From: Parietaria judaica
Taxonomy: Eukaryota > Streptophyta > Magnoliopsida > Rosales > Urticaceae
Direction: 5' to 3'
Assembly: GCA_954871525.1 (NCBI GenBank)
Contig: OX940864.1
Location: 19,710,001 to 19,774,000 of the forward strand
DNA: 64,000 nt
Shown here: one piece after another, positions 1 through 12,900 of the stretch
Numbering within the stretch: position 1 is the first letter of the stretch
How the letters are laid out: every line of letters begins with the position of its first letter
The notes under the pieces: model-generated
The model's database searches: none
The model's input: the letters and a program-made list of their open reading frames with translations, nothing else
What the model was told of the DNA's origin: nothing
Translations under genes and position numbers: made by a program

Positions 1-948
1 TTATTTTTCTAAAAAAAAAAGAAGAAGCACATATTGGGTACAAAAATTAAAATACAGAATAGAGAGATTGTTCTTTTTTATTATCCTTAAATAAATGGAA
101 AAAGGTCATTCTCTTTTTGCAACCTTTTTTCCCCACCATATGTAATGGTACAAAAACCAAATTCTACAAGATAAGAATTTGTGTCGTTATTGTGTCAACT
201 GTCACTTTTTTATTTTGTCACTTGTTGTCCAACGCAAAGCTTTGTTTTTCATCACCCAATAATACTCTCGTTACACTCATTTTTTCATGTTCTTGTTTAG
301 TTTCAGTAGATTTCAATTAAAAAAAATAATCGAAAATTTGGGATATTTGTTAAAAGAAAGCATTGTTATGACAATTAGTTGAGCATATAAATCCCCAATT
401 TGTACTCTTCATTTTCTTTTCTATTTGCACGTACAATTTTATTGAGAAAGATCCAAAAATGGCATGAGATAGTGAAAACGAGACTTAACATTTCTTTTCC
501 GGTAACTATAAAAGCGGTGTTTGCTACATGTTGCATTGTGACGGAATGAGTCAATTTTCGACATCAACAATTAACTTGTATATATTTACTTTATATATAT
601 ATATATGTATGTATTACTTGTATACATTTATTCCGAGCAGAGATTGATTTTTCAAACATATATATCTATATATATTTATAAAAGAGCGAGTCATTTCAAT
701 TAAACAGAATCGACGAAATGGGTCGCTATAACACGTTCAATACAAAGCGGACACTCCAAAAAACCAACAAACATCGTTGTATTGTATAAATTAAAGGACA
801 CGTGGGCGAGGATACGAGCATATATAGATATTTTATGAGCATATATAGATATTTCTATTAATAAATTATCAAATTATGTCTCAATAGGCTCACTGGTTTT
901 TCCGTCCAAAAAGACCCTCACAAGATTTTCTTTCTTTCTGTTTTCACA

Positions 949-992
<44 letters not shown>

Positions 993-1803
993 CACTTGGA
1001 ATTCACTTCAACTTTTGTATTTTAATATATAACGATATAGGAATTATTCAATTTTCAGTGTTTTTTTACGTTTTAAATGTTTTTATTGATTATATATATA
1101 TAAAAAAAAAAACTAATGTCGAGAATTAAAGTATATAGTACAGTTTTTAATTTATATAAATTTTTAGGAATAATAAAAAAAAAAAACTCGTGTTTCATTT
1201 CCATATAAATGTTAATTATTCTTTGAGTAAAAAATAAATTCACATCTAATACAAGGAACATTATTGTTCTAAATATGCATGTAATAATTAACCTCGTTAT
1301 GGTTTGATACCATTTCAAAATGCAATGCAATGCTTTCTTTATAAAATAATTAAACTATTTCAATCAACTTAGAATCAAAACGAGTCAACAATATAGTGTG
1401 TTTTATAATGTATTTTTTTATGGGACCAGTGAACTAATGGAGACATGTGGTAGTGTCAGGGACATATATATACAATAAGATCAAACATTATTATTTTTTA
1501 GCAGAGAACATTTCTTTCTGCAATATTCAGGATATTATATATTTCTTTCAAATAAGTTGGTTTGTCATTTTCTTTCACTTTATTCTGATGCATGCCATCA
1601 CCAGTATTTCTACTAGATCTGCATTTAATATTATAATCACCACTCATGGGAGTATTAGTATAGAGAAACGGCCAAAAGAGATACTTTTCTATTTGAAATT
1701 CCTCATTTTATTTTAGTTTATTCAAAGAGAAATATATATATATATATATTTGTAGCTTGGCAAATTTAAAGTATGTTTTGTCTTTGATAATATGTTCTTC
1801 TGA
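1..1803. other. AT-rich intergenic spacer
   Basis: No open frame here resembles a protein, and only short chance frames occur. The stretch is strongly AT-rich, with a (TA)n tract of about 40 bases near 952-991 and shorter TA runs at about 595, 660 and 1735. No RNA gene or recognisable promoter was seen. Confidence 0.7.
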
Positions 1804-1811
1804 TGTGCATA

Positions 1812-2637
1812 CAGTGGCGGAGCTATTCATTAGTCAGTGTATATACGGACTGCACCTGAAAACCGCGCGTCAAAATTTAATCGAGGAAATATTTTTTGAA
1901 AAAAAAAAATCAAAATTGGTAAAAACCATATAAATAGTGTTAAAGTTACACTGTGGACAACCAAATAGCGTAGGTTAGTTGGCTGATTATACTACAATTA
2001 GGACCTCATCCCTCAGGTGGTCACAGGTTCGACCCCTGTCATACACACCTTTTTTCACACCTTTTTTTTTCAATACTACTAAATTACTAATAACTCTTAT
2101 TTATTATTACCTTCTTCTTTTTTAATCCTTTTCTAATTAAGTTTTATCTAATTTGTTATTTTAAAATCTACTCTTACACTTTTAATTTGTAAGCTATATC
2201 ACATTTTAATATTAATTATATTTTTTAATACAAAAATTATTATTATTTATGTGCTTGAAAATAAAAACTTTAATTATTTACTTAGTAAAAAGAATTATTA
2301 TTATTTTAGAAAAAAGTTTTTTTATTTTTTATTTTGTGCTATACAATAGAGACAAAAGCTCTTAATAATTTTTCATAGTAAAAGTCGAAATATTATCATT
2401 ATCAGTTCTTATAAAATTCCATTCACATTGTTAATAATAAACGTTAAAATTGACATAAGAACTTAATATTTTTAATTTGCAAGTTATATTACATTTTAGT
2501 ACCATTATATTTTTTAGTATTGAAGATTGTTGTTATATATGTGCTTAAAAAATTAAATAATTAAATATATTTATTTTAAAAATTGTTAAAAATTTACGTT
2601 AAGCACCACCTGAATTCAAATCCTGGCTCCGCCACTT
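1812..2637. mobile_element. Non-autonomous hAT-like element, 826 bp
   Basis: The left end reads CAGTGGCGGAGC and the right end GCTCCGCCACTT, an inverted match apart from the last base. The CAGTG start is typical of hAT elements. Flanking octamers are TGTGCATA (1804-1811) and TGCGCATA (2638-2645), an 8-bp target duplication with one mismatch, which is the hAT length. The interior is AT-rich, has no transposase reading frame and contains a tRNA-like block near 1970-2040. It must have been mobilised in trans. Confidence 0.75.
1966..2048 (+). repeat. tRNA-like Pol III promoter block (SINE head?) inside the hAT-like element
   Basis: An A-box-like stretch (GTAGGTTAGTTGGC, about 1971-1984) is followed 44 bases later by a near-perfect B box, GGTTCGACCCC (about 2028-2038), and then by T runs at about 2050 and 2061 that could end Pol III transcription. 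It does not fold convincingly as a whole tRNA. It is either a SINE nested in the hAT-like element or a tRNA-like segment that belongs to the family. Confidence 0.5.
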
Positions 2638-2645
2638 TGCGCATA

Positions 2646-3215
2646 TGTGTCTTCTTGGAAAGATCATGCACGAGATATAGTCATAGAGCGATACATTCAT
2701 TAAAAAACGACATCTCTTAGAAACGACAATAATTGTAGAAAGGGAAAACGCAATCACGAAAAGAAAAACAAAAGTTAATGTGAATTTAACTTATACACGA
2801 CAACAATAGATTCCCAAAAATGATGAAACGAGTAGTGACCTATAACCTAAAAACGTCAGGATTTCAAAATAGGCAAGACAAAACATAAGTGCTAAGAATT
2901 GAATCATCCCGAACGACACGTTTACAACGATAATGGTAATTGATATATGTGAATGAAAAATATCCTAATAAACGACAAGAACTTGTCTGCAAATAACATT
3001 AAACCGAAAAACGGTGACAAAATCATGAAGGTGTTATTGTCCTTATCGAAGTGTAATCCGAATCTAAATTTGTAAACGACAATTGCGACAATGCAAGAAA
3101 AAGGATGAGTTGCTACGGCCACTCTCTGAAAAACGACAATTGAAATTCTAAGTTTTCCAAACTGTGTTCTATTCTGTTCAAAATACCATAACTGCAACAT
3201 TTGAAAATCTAATCC
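2646..3215. other. Spacer downstream of ankyrin gene 1, with scattered ACGACA motifs
   Basis: No convincing gene. The octamer ACGACAAT or close variants recurs about seven times between 2707 and 3140 on the plus strand at irregular spacing. The region lies just past the stop codon of the minus-strand ankyrin gene, so part of it should be that gene's 3' UTR. Confidence 0.5.
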
Positions 3216-6200
3216 TTAAACCGCAAACACGCTTTTGTACACATCATTGTTCAACGCTACATCGGAATCCGACCTCATCGAATTCGACAAAGATGGAGAC
3301 ACGCTGCTCGAAGATTGCAGCCTGTTCATAACAACCAAGAAGCACATTGTCCCGAGCGTAGTCGCCATGATCACTGTTCCGATTAGCGTCACTCCGACCG
3401 CCAAAACCCAGTCGTGATCTCCGACCACAATGAACGATAAAGCAAGAAACGCTATCGAGACCATCACGCAAGCCAGCCACATCAGCTTGTTGATCACCTA
3501 TTACACAAGAATGATCTACATAATTTTAGCGAGTTTACTGACGGATATTTCTGGCTAATAAGTACATTTTTCCAGCATAATATTTAGAGCATAAATAGTA
3601 CGGATGAAACCGAGATGGGAACTAGTATTTTGAGGGCTTTTTTGGTCTAAGTCCCGTTTTCTGTTATTTTTAAAGTTCAATACCCGTTTTAACGAAACAG
3701 TTTTTGGTAACAAGTACGGATTTGGTAAACCCGGTATTTACCGATTTTGAACTAATAACAAGTGTACTTGTGACACAATTATCTAGTTCTATATTGATTA
3801 TCGGAAGTTTGAAAAAACCCGGGAGCAATAAAAGATTATTGGAACCGGTATTTACCGCCATATTAATGGTGCTTCTTTGGTTGAAACCGGTATTCCTGTT
3901 TTAACATCGGTACCAGAAATCGGAACCGGAGACCGGTAAAGACTATCACACCTAGTAAGTTGTGTGAGTTTTATAATAGTTTAATTACCGCCATGAGCTT
4001 CTTCTTCGCTCGCCTCTCCGTCACCACTACCGAGGTCTGTACTACCACCACGGCCAACGAGAGGAACAACGCGAACGAGTCAAAGACGAAGAAGATGATG
4101 AACTCCGTCCTTGGGCCCACCACAGCTTCGCCAATTGAGAGATCTTTCGCCGAGGGGGCGAGATCATTGCCATCGGCGTAGTTTCCGGGGACGGAGAAGA
4201 TGGCAGCAAAGGCCACGGTGGCGATGAGGACGGCGACAACAGTTGTGGAGTTGATGGCGTTGTTGAGGCCTTCGACCTGCATCTTCTCGAGGCGCTTGGC
4301 CATGCCCTGCACTCGCCGCCGCGTCTGGCGTGTGTGCTGGAGCTGGTCATGCACCGTGTGACGGATCACCGTAACCGTCTGTTTGATGTCCTTCGACTTT
4401 GGCTCTGCGTTTTGGACTCCGCGGCTGCTGAGGATGCGAGATGTCACTGTCATCGCGTTCCGCTCCGCAGTGTCCAGCGCCGAGTCGCCTTGTTTGTTCA
4501 CTGTGTACTTGTGTACCTCCTCGTAAGTTAGGAGTTTCTCGACGATCTACATAGTGTTAGGTTAATGGATAATCGGTAATCGCTAAAATATCGGTTTTGC
4601 AAAACTTTTATTTTCATTTATAAATGGTACCGACGACTGAGTCGGGTATTATATCGAACTAGTAATCAGTATACCGGTTTTTAAAATACTAGAACATTAA
4701 TTTATAAATCGAGATCACTGACATATTCCAATTATTTGAAACCGGTCCCGGTTGGCAAAGCTGGGACCGGTTTTAACTAGTTCTCTAAACCAGGGGACTT
4801 GTATATGTCAATTTTTATACCGGTACAGGGGAAAGCGGTGAATATTTCTATCAGGAAATGGAGCGGACGGATCACCTGATCCCGTCCTTTCCTCGACGCT
4901 ATGTGCAAAGCGGTGTTCCCTTTGGAGTCCACCATGTTCAGCAGGGACGGAACCGAGTCAACCAGCTCGACCACCAAGTCAACGCTGTGTCCTTTGGCCG
5001 CCATGTGGAGAGCGGTCTGTTTCTTTCGGTCGAGCCTTAGCGCGATTCCGGGATCTTCGGCTAGGAGGGCACTGACGACGGCCAAATGCCCGTTTCTCGC
5101 TGCGGAGTGCAATGCGGTTTTGCAATTACTCCTAGAGATGGAGAGAAGGTTGCGAGCGCGCTTTGACAAGAATTCGACCACCGCCACGTGGCCTCGTGCT
5201 GCGGCCGTGTGAAGCGCCGTCGTGTTCGACCGATCCACCGTCATTGCCAGCTGTGGCATAGCTTCCATCATCACCTTTAGTATCCCTAACAACCAAACTC
5301 TCATCAGAATTTTGTCTTCTGTTATTCTGTAATCCACTATTGTTGAGTCGTGTAGCCTAATTTTATAAGAACTTATATGCTTGTGCTTATTTTTTGTGCC
5401 ATAAAAAATTCTCACCAATTATAGTGAGAATCTGCAAGAGGCCAGTAAGTGTACCTCTTGCACGTAGAACGAATCATTATAATTCTACGTGTTACTTTTA
5501 TTTGTCGCTTTGATTATTTCGCTTTCTAATCAGTAGATTACAAGTCAATTTTTAATTAAATGATAAACACTAGCTTGGTTCTTGTAATCTATATCATTAG
5601 AAAATGCAAGATTTTAAGTGACATGAGAAATAAATAAAATTCAAATTCACTAGTAAAAAAATCCTTAAATTTTATTTAGGTTAGGGGCGGACCTACAGGA
5701 AACACTAAAAGTGTTGTAGTCAGTCAAATTTTATTTTTCGTTCAAACTTATTCTAATTTTTAAAGGTATTCTCAAAAACGATAATTATATTGTTACAAGT
5801 AATCCCTATAATAAGGACTATATGTGTACAAATGATCTAAAAAAAACTAGTACAAATAGTTCCTCTGTTGCGACTTACTCGTACAAATAGTCCCTAACTG
5901 TTAAAATGGATGGAAAAGTGGGAAAAACGTTTTATGATTTTTTTTTAGAAATTTTATAATTGTAAAAAAAACTCGTACAAATTACAATAGTCAAAATAAC
6001 GGAATTACCTTAAAAAACTTTTTATTTTGTTTACACTTTTCCATTTATTTTACCAGGTAAGGACTAGTTGTGTGAGTAAATCAGAAATGAAAGATTATTT
6101 GTACTAATTATTTTTCTTCGGAGAGACCATCTCTCTGTACACATAGTTTTTTTTTTTTTAATCGAATTGACTATTGGTATAATAGTCTATTTCGGTACAA

Positions 6201-6665
6201 CATCGTTTTTAATAGTCTTGATGATAATAATAACTTATAAAAAAATTGAGTTTAATGAAATTTATATTTTTAAGTAGTAGTAGAGATAGATAAAAATGTC
6301 CTAGAAATATATTATTATGTTTTCTGAAAGAAAAGTCCTAGAAATATTGGGCTTGAGAGAAGGGAAGACTGACCTATATGGCCTTGCTTGGCGGCTAGGT
6401 GAAAGGGGTCGTCTCCATGCCTGGCTCTGGCGGCGGCGGACTCAACGTCGTAGTGCTTGAGCATCTCCGCCGCCACCTCTGCCGAGCCCGACTCCACTGC
6501 CACGTGGAGGGGAATATCCCCCGAAAGATTCCGCTCCGACAACAACCTCTTCAACTCTCCCTCTCCTCCAGCTACCTTGGAGATCGCATCCACGACGGAT
6601 TCCAGATTCCCCGACCTCGCCGCCACGTGCAGAGCATTGTCTCCCATCATCATTTCTCTCGCCAT
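3216..6665 (-). CDS. Ankyrin repeat / PGG-domain membrane protein, ITN1-type (copy 1)
   Basis: Four exons: 6665-6374, 5285-4876, 4546-3989 and 3497-3216. All have GT-AG borders and join in frame to 513 residues, close to the roughly 520 of Arabidopsis ITN1 (At5g02620). The first two thirds hold about seven ankyrin repeats, with motifs such as NALHVAARSGN, TALHTAAARGH and NTALHIASRKG. A PGG domain follows (NNAINSTTVVAVLIATVAFA, then VPGN) with about four transmembrane segments and a polar C-terminal tail. Relatives are plasma-membrane proteins linked to salt-induced ABA and ROS signalling; that role is inference. The start is the first in-frame ATG (MAREMMMGDNALHVAARSGN), just before repeat 1. 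The leader is much shorter than in copy 2, so an upstream start is possible. Intron 1 (1,088 bp) holds repeats, and introns 2 and 3 are rich in ACCGGT words. A second copy lies at 14733-16555 on the same strand, beyond a copia insertion. Confidence 0.9.
5690..6160. repeat. Repeat-derived AT-rich block in intron 1 of ankyrin gene 1
   Basis: The block repeats the word GTACAAATAGT(C/T)C (5875-5895). It has an imperfect inverted pair: an arm near 5888-5925 (AATAGTCCCTAACTG) and an arm near 6040-6072 (ACTTTTCCATTTATTTTACC). Its left edge begins with AGGGGCGGACC, like some hAT termini, but no matching right terminus or target duplication was found. It is probably a decayed MITE. Confidence 0.35.
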
Positions 6666-8317
6666 CAGTGATCAGTTCAGACGTTAAACGACATAATAAT
6701 GTCGTCTTTGGATTAAGGAATGAACTATTCCGACATGTTCATGGGACAAAACTTTCGGAATATACTAAAGAAAAACGTACCCACTTGCATGTGTATCTAT
6801 AATTTAAGGTTGGTGGATGAAGCATATATATATATAAGCTAATAAAATAAGAAAAAGCGATGGCTTTGAGAGCTTGGAAACATGTCGTCGTCATGTATTA
6901 TATAGTAAATAAATATATATATATATGTATATATTGATTAGTGGGTGTGTGCTTAAACGACAGACAAGTAATGGGAAACGTTGGAGCCGCAATTTCGAGA
7001 TTTAAGTCTGAAAAAATGGTTTTGTTTTGAATCATGCACTGACTCTGAGGGGTGTTTTTGTTTGTTTTTTCCGATGTTAAAGACTTTGATGACGCGGCCA
7101 CATAATGTAGCGTTTGATTACGGTGCCTGAGGCTATTTTTTATTTTTAGTTTCAAACAATGTCATATTAGCTTCGCATCGCAGATCACGTTTGATTACCG
7201 GTTGTCTCTGTTCTCGCAGATCGGTCTCGGAGATTACTGTAAATTTAATGAAGAAAAACATAAAATAACATTGTTTTCTGTTTTTAGTCTTTAACCCAAC
7301 CGTGTACAAAATATAAAAATAATAACATATTATCATTCTATAATAATATTATATTATTTTATATAAGATATTACTATATTATTAACTCATATTAAATTAT
7401 TAAAATTATTTTTTTATTATAAATATTATATAATATCAACTATTCATATTAAAATACTACCTTATAATGATATAAACTCATGTAAACAAATTGCTTACTA
7501 CTTTGTATTAAATTATTTAACCATGTAATTTAAGTAATTAAATTTAAATATTTTTTTATTAATATAAATATTTTTAAACATAATATTAATATGTAGTACT
7601 TTCAAATCAAACTAACTTTTTTTAGTAACATAAATTATGTTTGATTTAATTATTGATATTAATTTTTTCTTTCAAATCAAACACAAATTAACAAATGTTC
7701 AACCATACAGTGTTGCATGCAAAAACCAAACTCCCATATTATTCTTGCGAGACTGAACTCTCAGATTGATTTTTCAAATTAAATGGTAAATCTGGATTCC
7801 TAAACTATCTAACCAAACGCTACCTAATCCGAGGAAAATTGAATTATATTTAAATTTTAGTGAAAATTTGAAACAATTTTTTTTTAATTTACGTTAAAAA
7901 AAGAGATAATCGTAGTAAAAATACTAAAATTTTGACTAATTAAAGTGGCATAAGTTTAAAATATAAAAAAATAATGACAAAAATATTCAAAGTCAATAAA
8001 TATAAGACGATTCTTTGTCGAAATATTTTGATGGACGTTGGTAATTTTTTTATTATAGTACTATTATATATAAGATACACATTTATTTGCTCTTCCAACT
8101 ATCTAACATCTTCTTTCATCTAAATTCGATGAAAAAATTTAGACAGAAAAATGTATCACTTCAAATATGTGTTGATTTTAAGTACTGTTGTCGTATTTTT
8201 TTATTATTATTATTTAGATTCATGCCGTCTCAGTTGTCAAAGTTTGAATATTTAAACGTGATTATTCTTTAAAATTGAAATTGAAAGTAATTAAACCATT
8301 TTTTTTTTAGGCTTGAA
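6666..8317. other. Intergenic spacer between ankyrin gene 1 and the copia element
   Basis: This is upstream (promoter side) of ankyrin gene 1. It has no convincing coding frame. TA-rich tracts lie at about 6825-6840 and 6905-6930, and a TIR-bounded repeat lies at about 7110-7826. The rest is AT-rich without recognisable content. Confidence 0.6.
7110..7826. mobile_element. Probable non-autonomous TIR element, about 0.72 kb
   Basis: The left end GTAGCGTTTGATTA and right end TAACCAAACGCTAC form a 14-bp inverted repeat with one mismatch. The interior is very AT-rich and non-coding. No clear target duplication was found, so the superfamily is open; the GCGTTTG terminus is common among hAT and Harbinger MITEs. 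Confidence 0.45.
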
Positions 8318-8322
8318 TCCTA

Positions 8323-8835
8323 TGTGAGCTTAAGCTTGACTTAGTCCGTCACACAGAGGAAGTCAGCCCGGGTACCGACCAGAACTGAGGACGGACAAGA
8401 GTTCAGCCCAGCTCGGGTGAACACGAGCAGAAGGTCCGAATAGAAGGCAAGCCCGATCAGGGGCAGACGAGCAGGCCAGCTCGGGGACAGAGAAGCTGTC
8501 CGAGCAGGAAAGAGAAAGTCAGCAACTACCCGCGAAGCTTGAGGAGCAATCTAAGATCGAGTCAAAGATTTGATTAGATTATTTAGGGTAGTTTCCCGAT
8601 TTTGTGCGATATTCTGTTAGCTAGGGTTTCGCCTATGTGAGGCTATATAAACCTAGCATTGTACACTTTGTAAAGTGCTGAGTCCATTAGAATTTTTCGA
8701 GTTTATCTTCTTGTATTTTGCCTTCGATTATCAATAGAGAAATTCTTCTCCCAAAAGTTCGTGTTCTTCAATATTTGTTCGATTTTCTTTGGTGTTATTC
8801 GTGTTCTCTGCAGATCCGTGATTTGGGAACCAACA
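8323..8835 (+). repeat. 5' LTR of the copia element, 513 bp
   Basis: It starts TGTGAGCTTAAGC and ends GGGAACCAACA. A TATA box, CTATATAA, lies at about 8643-8650, so transcription should start shortly downstream. The U3 part holds several copies of the word CGAGCAG. The right LTR repeats it almost exactly. Confidence 0.95.
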
Positions 8836-8837
8836 AG

Positions 8838-8849
8838 TGGTATCAGAGC
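8838..8849 (+). other. Primer binding site of the copia element
   Basis: TGGTATCAGAGC lies two bases after the 5' LTR. This is the usual plant copia primer site, complementary to the 3' end of initiator methionine tRNA. Confidence 0.9.
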
Positions 8850-8866
8850 TTCATCAATCGAAGAAC

Positions 8867-9960
8867 ATGTATTCATCAGAGTCACCGATCGAAGGATCTT
8901 TGGTGGCGCAGAAACCAGACTCCAGAGAAGGCACAATTACGCTCCATTACCCTATGCTCACGAAGAGCAATTACGCCGTGTGGGCGTTGAAGATGAGGGT
9001 AAATCTGCAGGTGCAGGGAGTGGGAAGCCGTAGAGAACGGCGGTGTCGAAGGGCGCAAGGAAAGAATGGCTCTAGCCGCAATCTACCAAGCAGTTCCAGA
9101 ATATGTCATTCTCATGGTCGCCGAGAAGGATTCCGCGAAGGAAGCATGGAAGACACTTCAGACCATGCACATGGGCACAAATCGCGTCAAGGAGGCAAAG
9201 GTCCAGGCCTTGAAGAGTGAGTTCGAGGTGATGAGGATGAGAGAGAGCGAGTCGATTGATGACTTCGCTATGCGGCTCACGTCCATTGTGACCGGCATAC
9301 GCTCACTGGGAGACAAGGTGGAGGAGACCACCGTCGTCAAGAAATTTCTCCGAGCAGTGCCTCACAGGTACATGCAGATCGTGACATCGATCGAGCAGTT
9401 CGGCGACCTCAAGACCATGACGGTCGAGGAGGTTGTTGGTCGCCTTAAGGCCCACGAGGAGAGACTTTGGGGTTGCGGTGACAGAGAAGAGGAGAAGAAC
9501 CTCCTGCTCACACATAAAGAATGGACGGCCAGACAGCAGAAAACGGGGGGAGCCGAGTTTTCTTCAAGTTCCTCAGGTCAGAGCAGCTTTGGTGGAGAGG
9601 TCCGAGGACGCAGACAAGGTCGTGGACGAGGTCGAGGTCGGGATCAGCGCGGTCGCGGCAGGAATGCACCCCGTCAACAAAACACGACCAGGAGAGACAA
9701 GAGCATAGTGAAGTGCTACAGTTGTCAAAAGCTTGGGCCCTTTGCATCTGAGTGCCGGAGCAGAAACCAGGGCAAAGAGGCGAAACTAGCGAGATTCCCA
9801 GACGACCAGCCGGCACTGTTGTTTGCCGAGCAGGAAACGCACCTGGACGAGCAGAATGACGAAAGCGACGCCGAGGCCCGGGCAGAAGTGATCAGTGTGC
9901 CGATCAGCCCAGAGGCCGAGCAGACCTATCTGGAGGAAACCAGCGAGAAGGTTTTCCTTA
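8867..9960 (+). pseudogene. copia gag remnant
   Basis: The nucleocapsid/capsid frame starts at the ATG at 8867 (MYSSESPIEG) and includes the typical plant copia opening LTKSNYAVWALKMRV. Near 9025 the frame shifts; the remainder (for example AIYQAVPEYVILMVAEKD, KEAWKTLQTMH) continues in another frame from about 9066. A basic Arg/Gly-rich tract precedes the CCHC zinc knuckle at 9714-9755. In that knuckle the histidine position reads proline (CYSCQKLGPFASEC), so nucleic-acid binding is probably lost. Confidence 0.85.
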
Positions 9961-12900
9961 TTGAGGATAAGGTTATTGCAAATCTCCTCGTAGATGGAGA
10001 AAAGAAAGTCAGTACCGACGTATGGTACTTAGACAACGGAGCTAGCAACCACATGACTGGGGACTGAGCTAAGTTTGAAGAGCTCGATGAGAAGATCACG
10101 GGCAACGTGAAATTCGGCGACAGATCAGTCGTAGAGATCAGAGGCAGAGGGTCAATCCTGTTCGAGTGCAAGAATGGCGACCAGCGTCTGATGACCCAGG
10201 TGTATTTCATCCCGAAGTTGAAGAGTAACATCATCAGTCTAGGGCAAATGACTGAGATCGGGAACACGGTGGTGCTGCAAGGGTCCTACTTGAAGATGTG
10301 GACCAAGGAAGGAGAGCTGTTGATGAAGGTGGAGCGAACACCCAACAGACTCTACAAGATTCTCCAGAAGACGTGCCAGCCCTTCTGTCTGATGGCATCG
10401 GTGGCAGACCCGGCTTGGCTATGACATGCACGGCTCAGACACGTGAATTTTCACGTGCTCAAGATGATGGGCGAGAAGAAGATGGCCTTCGAGGTTCCCA
10501 AGATAGAACACCCCGACCAGCTATGTGAGTGCTGCATGATCGCGAAGCAGGCGAGGATACCGTTTCCGATCAAGGCCAAATTCCGAGCAAAGAGACCCCT
10601 ACAGTTGGTGCATGCAGACCTACGCGGTCCAGTCACCCCAGCAACAATGACAGGTAACAAGTACTTCCTCTTACTTGTTGATGAGATTACAGTCGCTGGA
10701 TGTGGGTCTATATGCTTAAGGAGAAGAGCAGAGCCTTTGAGGTCTTCAAGAAGTTCAAGAAGATCGTGGAGAATGGCTCGGTGCACAGGTTAAAGGTCTT
10801 GCGTACAGACCGAGGAGGAGAGTTCACTTCTCAGCAGTTCAGAGAATACTGCGACCAGGAAGGAGTTCAACGTCACCTGTCCGCACCCCACACGCCCCAG
10901 CAGAATGGCGTGGTGGAAAGACGAAACCGAACTGTGATGAACACAACAAGGAGTTTGCTCAAGAGCATGCAAGTTCCAGCTCGTTTTTGGGCAGAAGCAG
11001 TAAGACATGCGGTCTACCTGCTTAATCGTTTGCCGACCAAGGCGCTAGGAGAGCGCACTCCCTACCTGGCATGGAATGGGAAGAAACCCCACTTAGAACA
11101 TTTAAGAGTGTTCGGGTGCACCGCACATATGAAGATTGCGGGGCCACATCTCAAGAAGCTGGATGACCGGAGTCAGAAGATGGTGTACCTTGGCGTAGAA
11201 AAAGGAAGCAAGGCACACAGACTCTACTATCCACGACGCAGCAGACTCCAAGTGAGCAGAGATGCTGTGTTCGAAGAAGATATGAAGTGGGACTGGCGCG
11301 ACGACAAAAGAGAACCCGAGAAGAACTCAGTAGAGTTCACAGTCGAAGATAAAGAGGGCGTTGCCGAGCAGGATTAGCCCGGAACACCCAGCAGAGGAAC
11401 AACCTTGCTGAGCACGAGAGAATCCAGCCCGGGAGAGAACAGCCCGGATACACCACGGACACCAAGTTCGAGCAGGACCAGCCCGTCCAGCTCAGGAGAT
11501 TCCTCCGTAAAAGATGGCCCAAGGGGATTCCGACCCCTAGCAGATGTCTACAATCAGACTCAAGAAGTGGAGATAAGCCTGGAGGAACTTTCTTTATTGT
11601 GCGCAGAGGAGCCGGCCAGCTACCAGGAGGCAGCAGCCGAGCAGGAGTGGCAGGAAGCAATGAAGAAGGAGATGGAGTCCATCGAGAAGAACAGGACATG
11701 GGAGCTAACCGACCTGCCCAAAGGTCATAAACCCATCGGCCTGAAGTGGGTGTATAAGCTGAAGAAGGACACCGAGGGGAATGTGCTTAAGCACAAGGCA
11801 AAGCTGGTAGCAAAAGGCTACGTGCAGAAGAAAGGCATAGACTTTGAGGAAGTCTTTGCTCCAGTAGCCAGACTGTACACGATCAGACTCTTTCTAGCCC
11901 TAGCAGCTCATAGAGGTTGGGAGATTCACCACATGGATGTCAAATCAGCATTCTTAAACGGTGACCTCGAATAAGAAGTGTACGTCAAGCAACTAGATGG
12001 GTTCGGCGTCACGGGTAAGGAGCAGAAGGTGTATAAATTATCTAAGGCCCTATACGGGTTGAAACAAGCACCAAGAGCGTGGAACATCAGTCTTGACAAG
12101 AGCTTAAAGAACCTTGGATTCACGAAGTGCCTGAGGGAGTAGGCAGTCTACACCAGGAGTATCGGGCAGGAGATCCTGATCGTGGGAGTGTATGTGGACA
12201 ACCTGATCGTCACTGGATCCAGCGCAGGAGGCGTAGATGGATTCATGCAGCAGATGATGGCCGAATTCGAGATGAGTGACCTCGGATTACTTTCGTACTA
12301 CCTCGGTCTCGAGGTGGACCAGAAGAAGGACTGCATTACGCTCAAGCAGTCAGCCTACGCGAAGAAGATCCTCAAGCAGTTTGAGATGGCGGATTGCAAC
12401 CCGAGCAAGTACCCAATGGAGGCGAAGTTGCAGCTCGGGAAGGATGCTGAAGGGAGAGGAGTGGATTCCACGGAGTACAGACGCGTGATCGGGTGTTTGA
12501 GATACCTCACTCACACCTGACCAGACATTGCACACGCAGTCGGAATAGTCAGTCGATACATGGAGAAGTCCACGAGTGCATACCAGCAGGCAGTGAAGCA
12601 CATCTTGCGATACGTGAAGGGCACGACAGACTATGTGATCCAGTACAGCAGAGAAAGCGGAGCAGAAGTACTAGTCGGCTTTACAGACAGTGATCTGGCC
12701 GGTGATATCGATGACAGGAAGAGTACCGGAGGGATGTCGTTCTACCTCAACGGAAACCTGATCACCTGGCAGTCTCAAAAGCAGCAGACAGTAGCTCTAT
12801 CCTCATGAGAAGCTGAGTTCATGGCGGCAACCGCAGCAGCATGTCAGGCTATGTGGTTGAAGGGGCTACTAAGAAAAGTGACCGGATCCGAGCAGAGACT

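Noticed and set aside
2028..2045. Possible tRNA gene from GGTTCGACCCC
   Set aside because: Only the promoter-like boxes are present; no acceptor stem or anticodon arm could be drawn.
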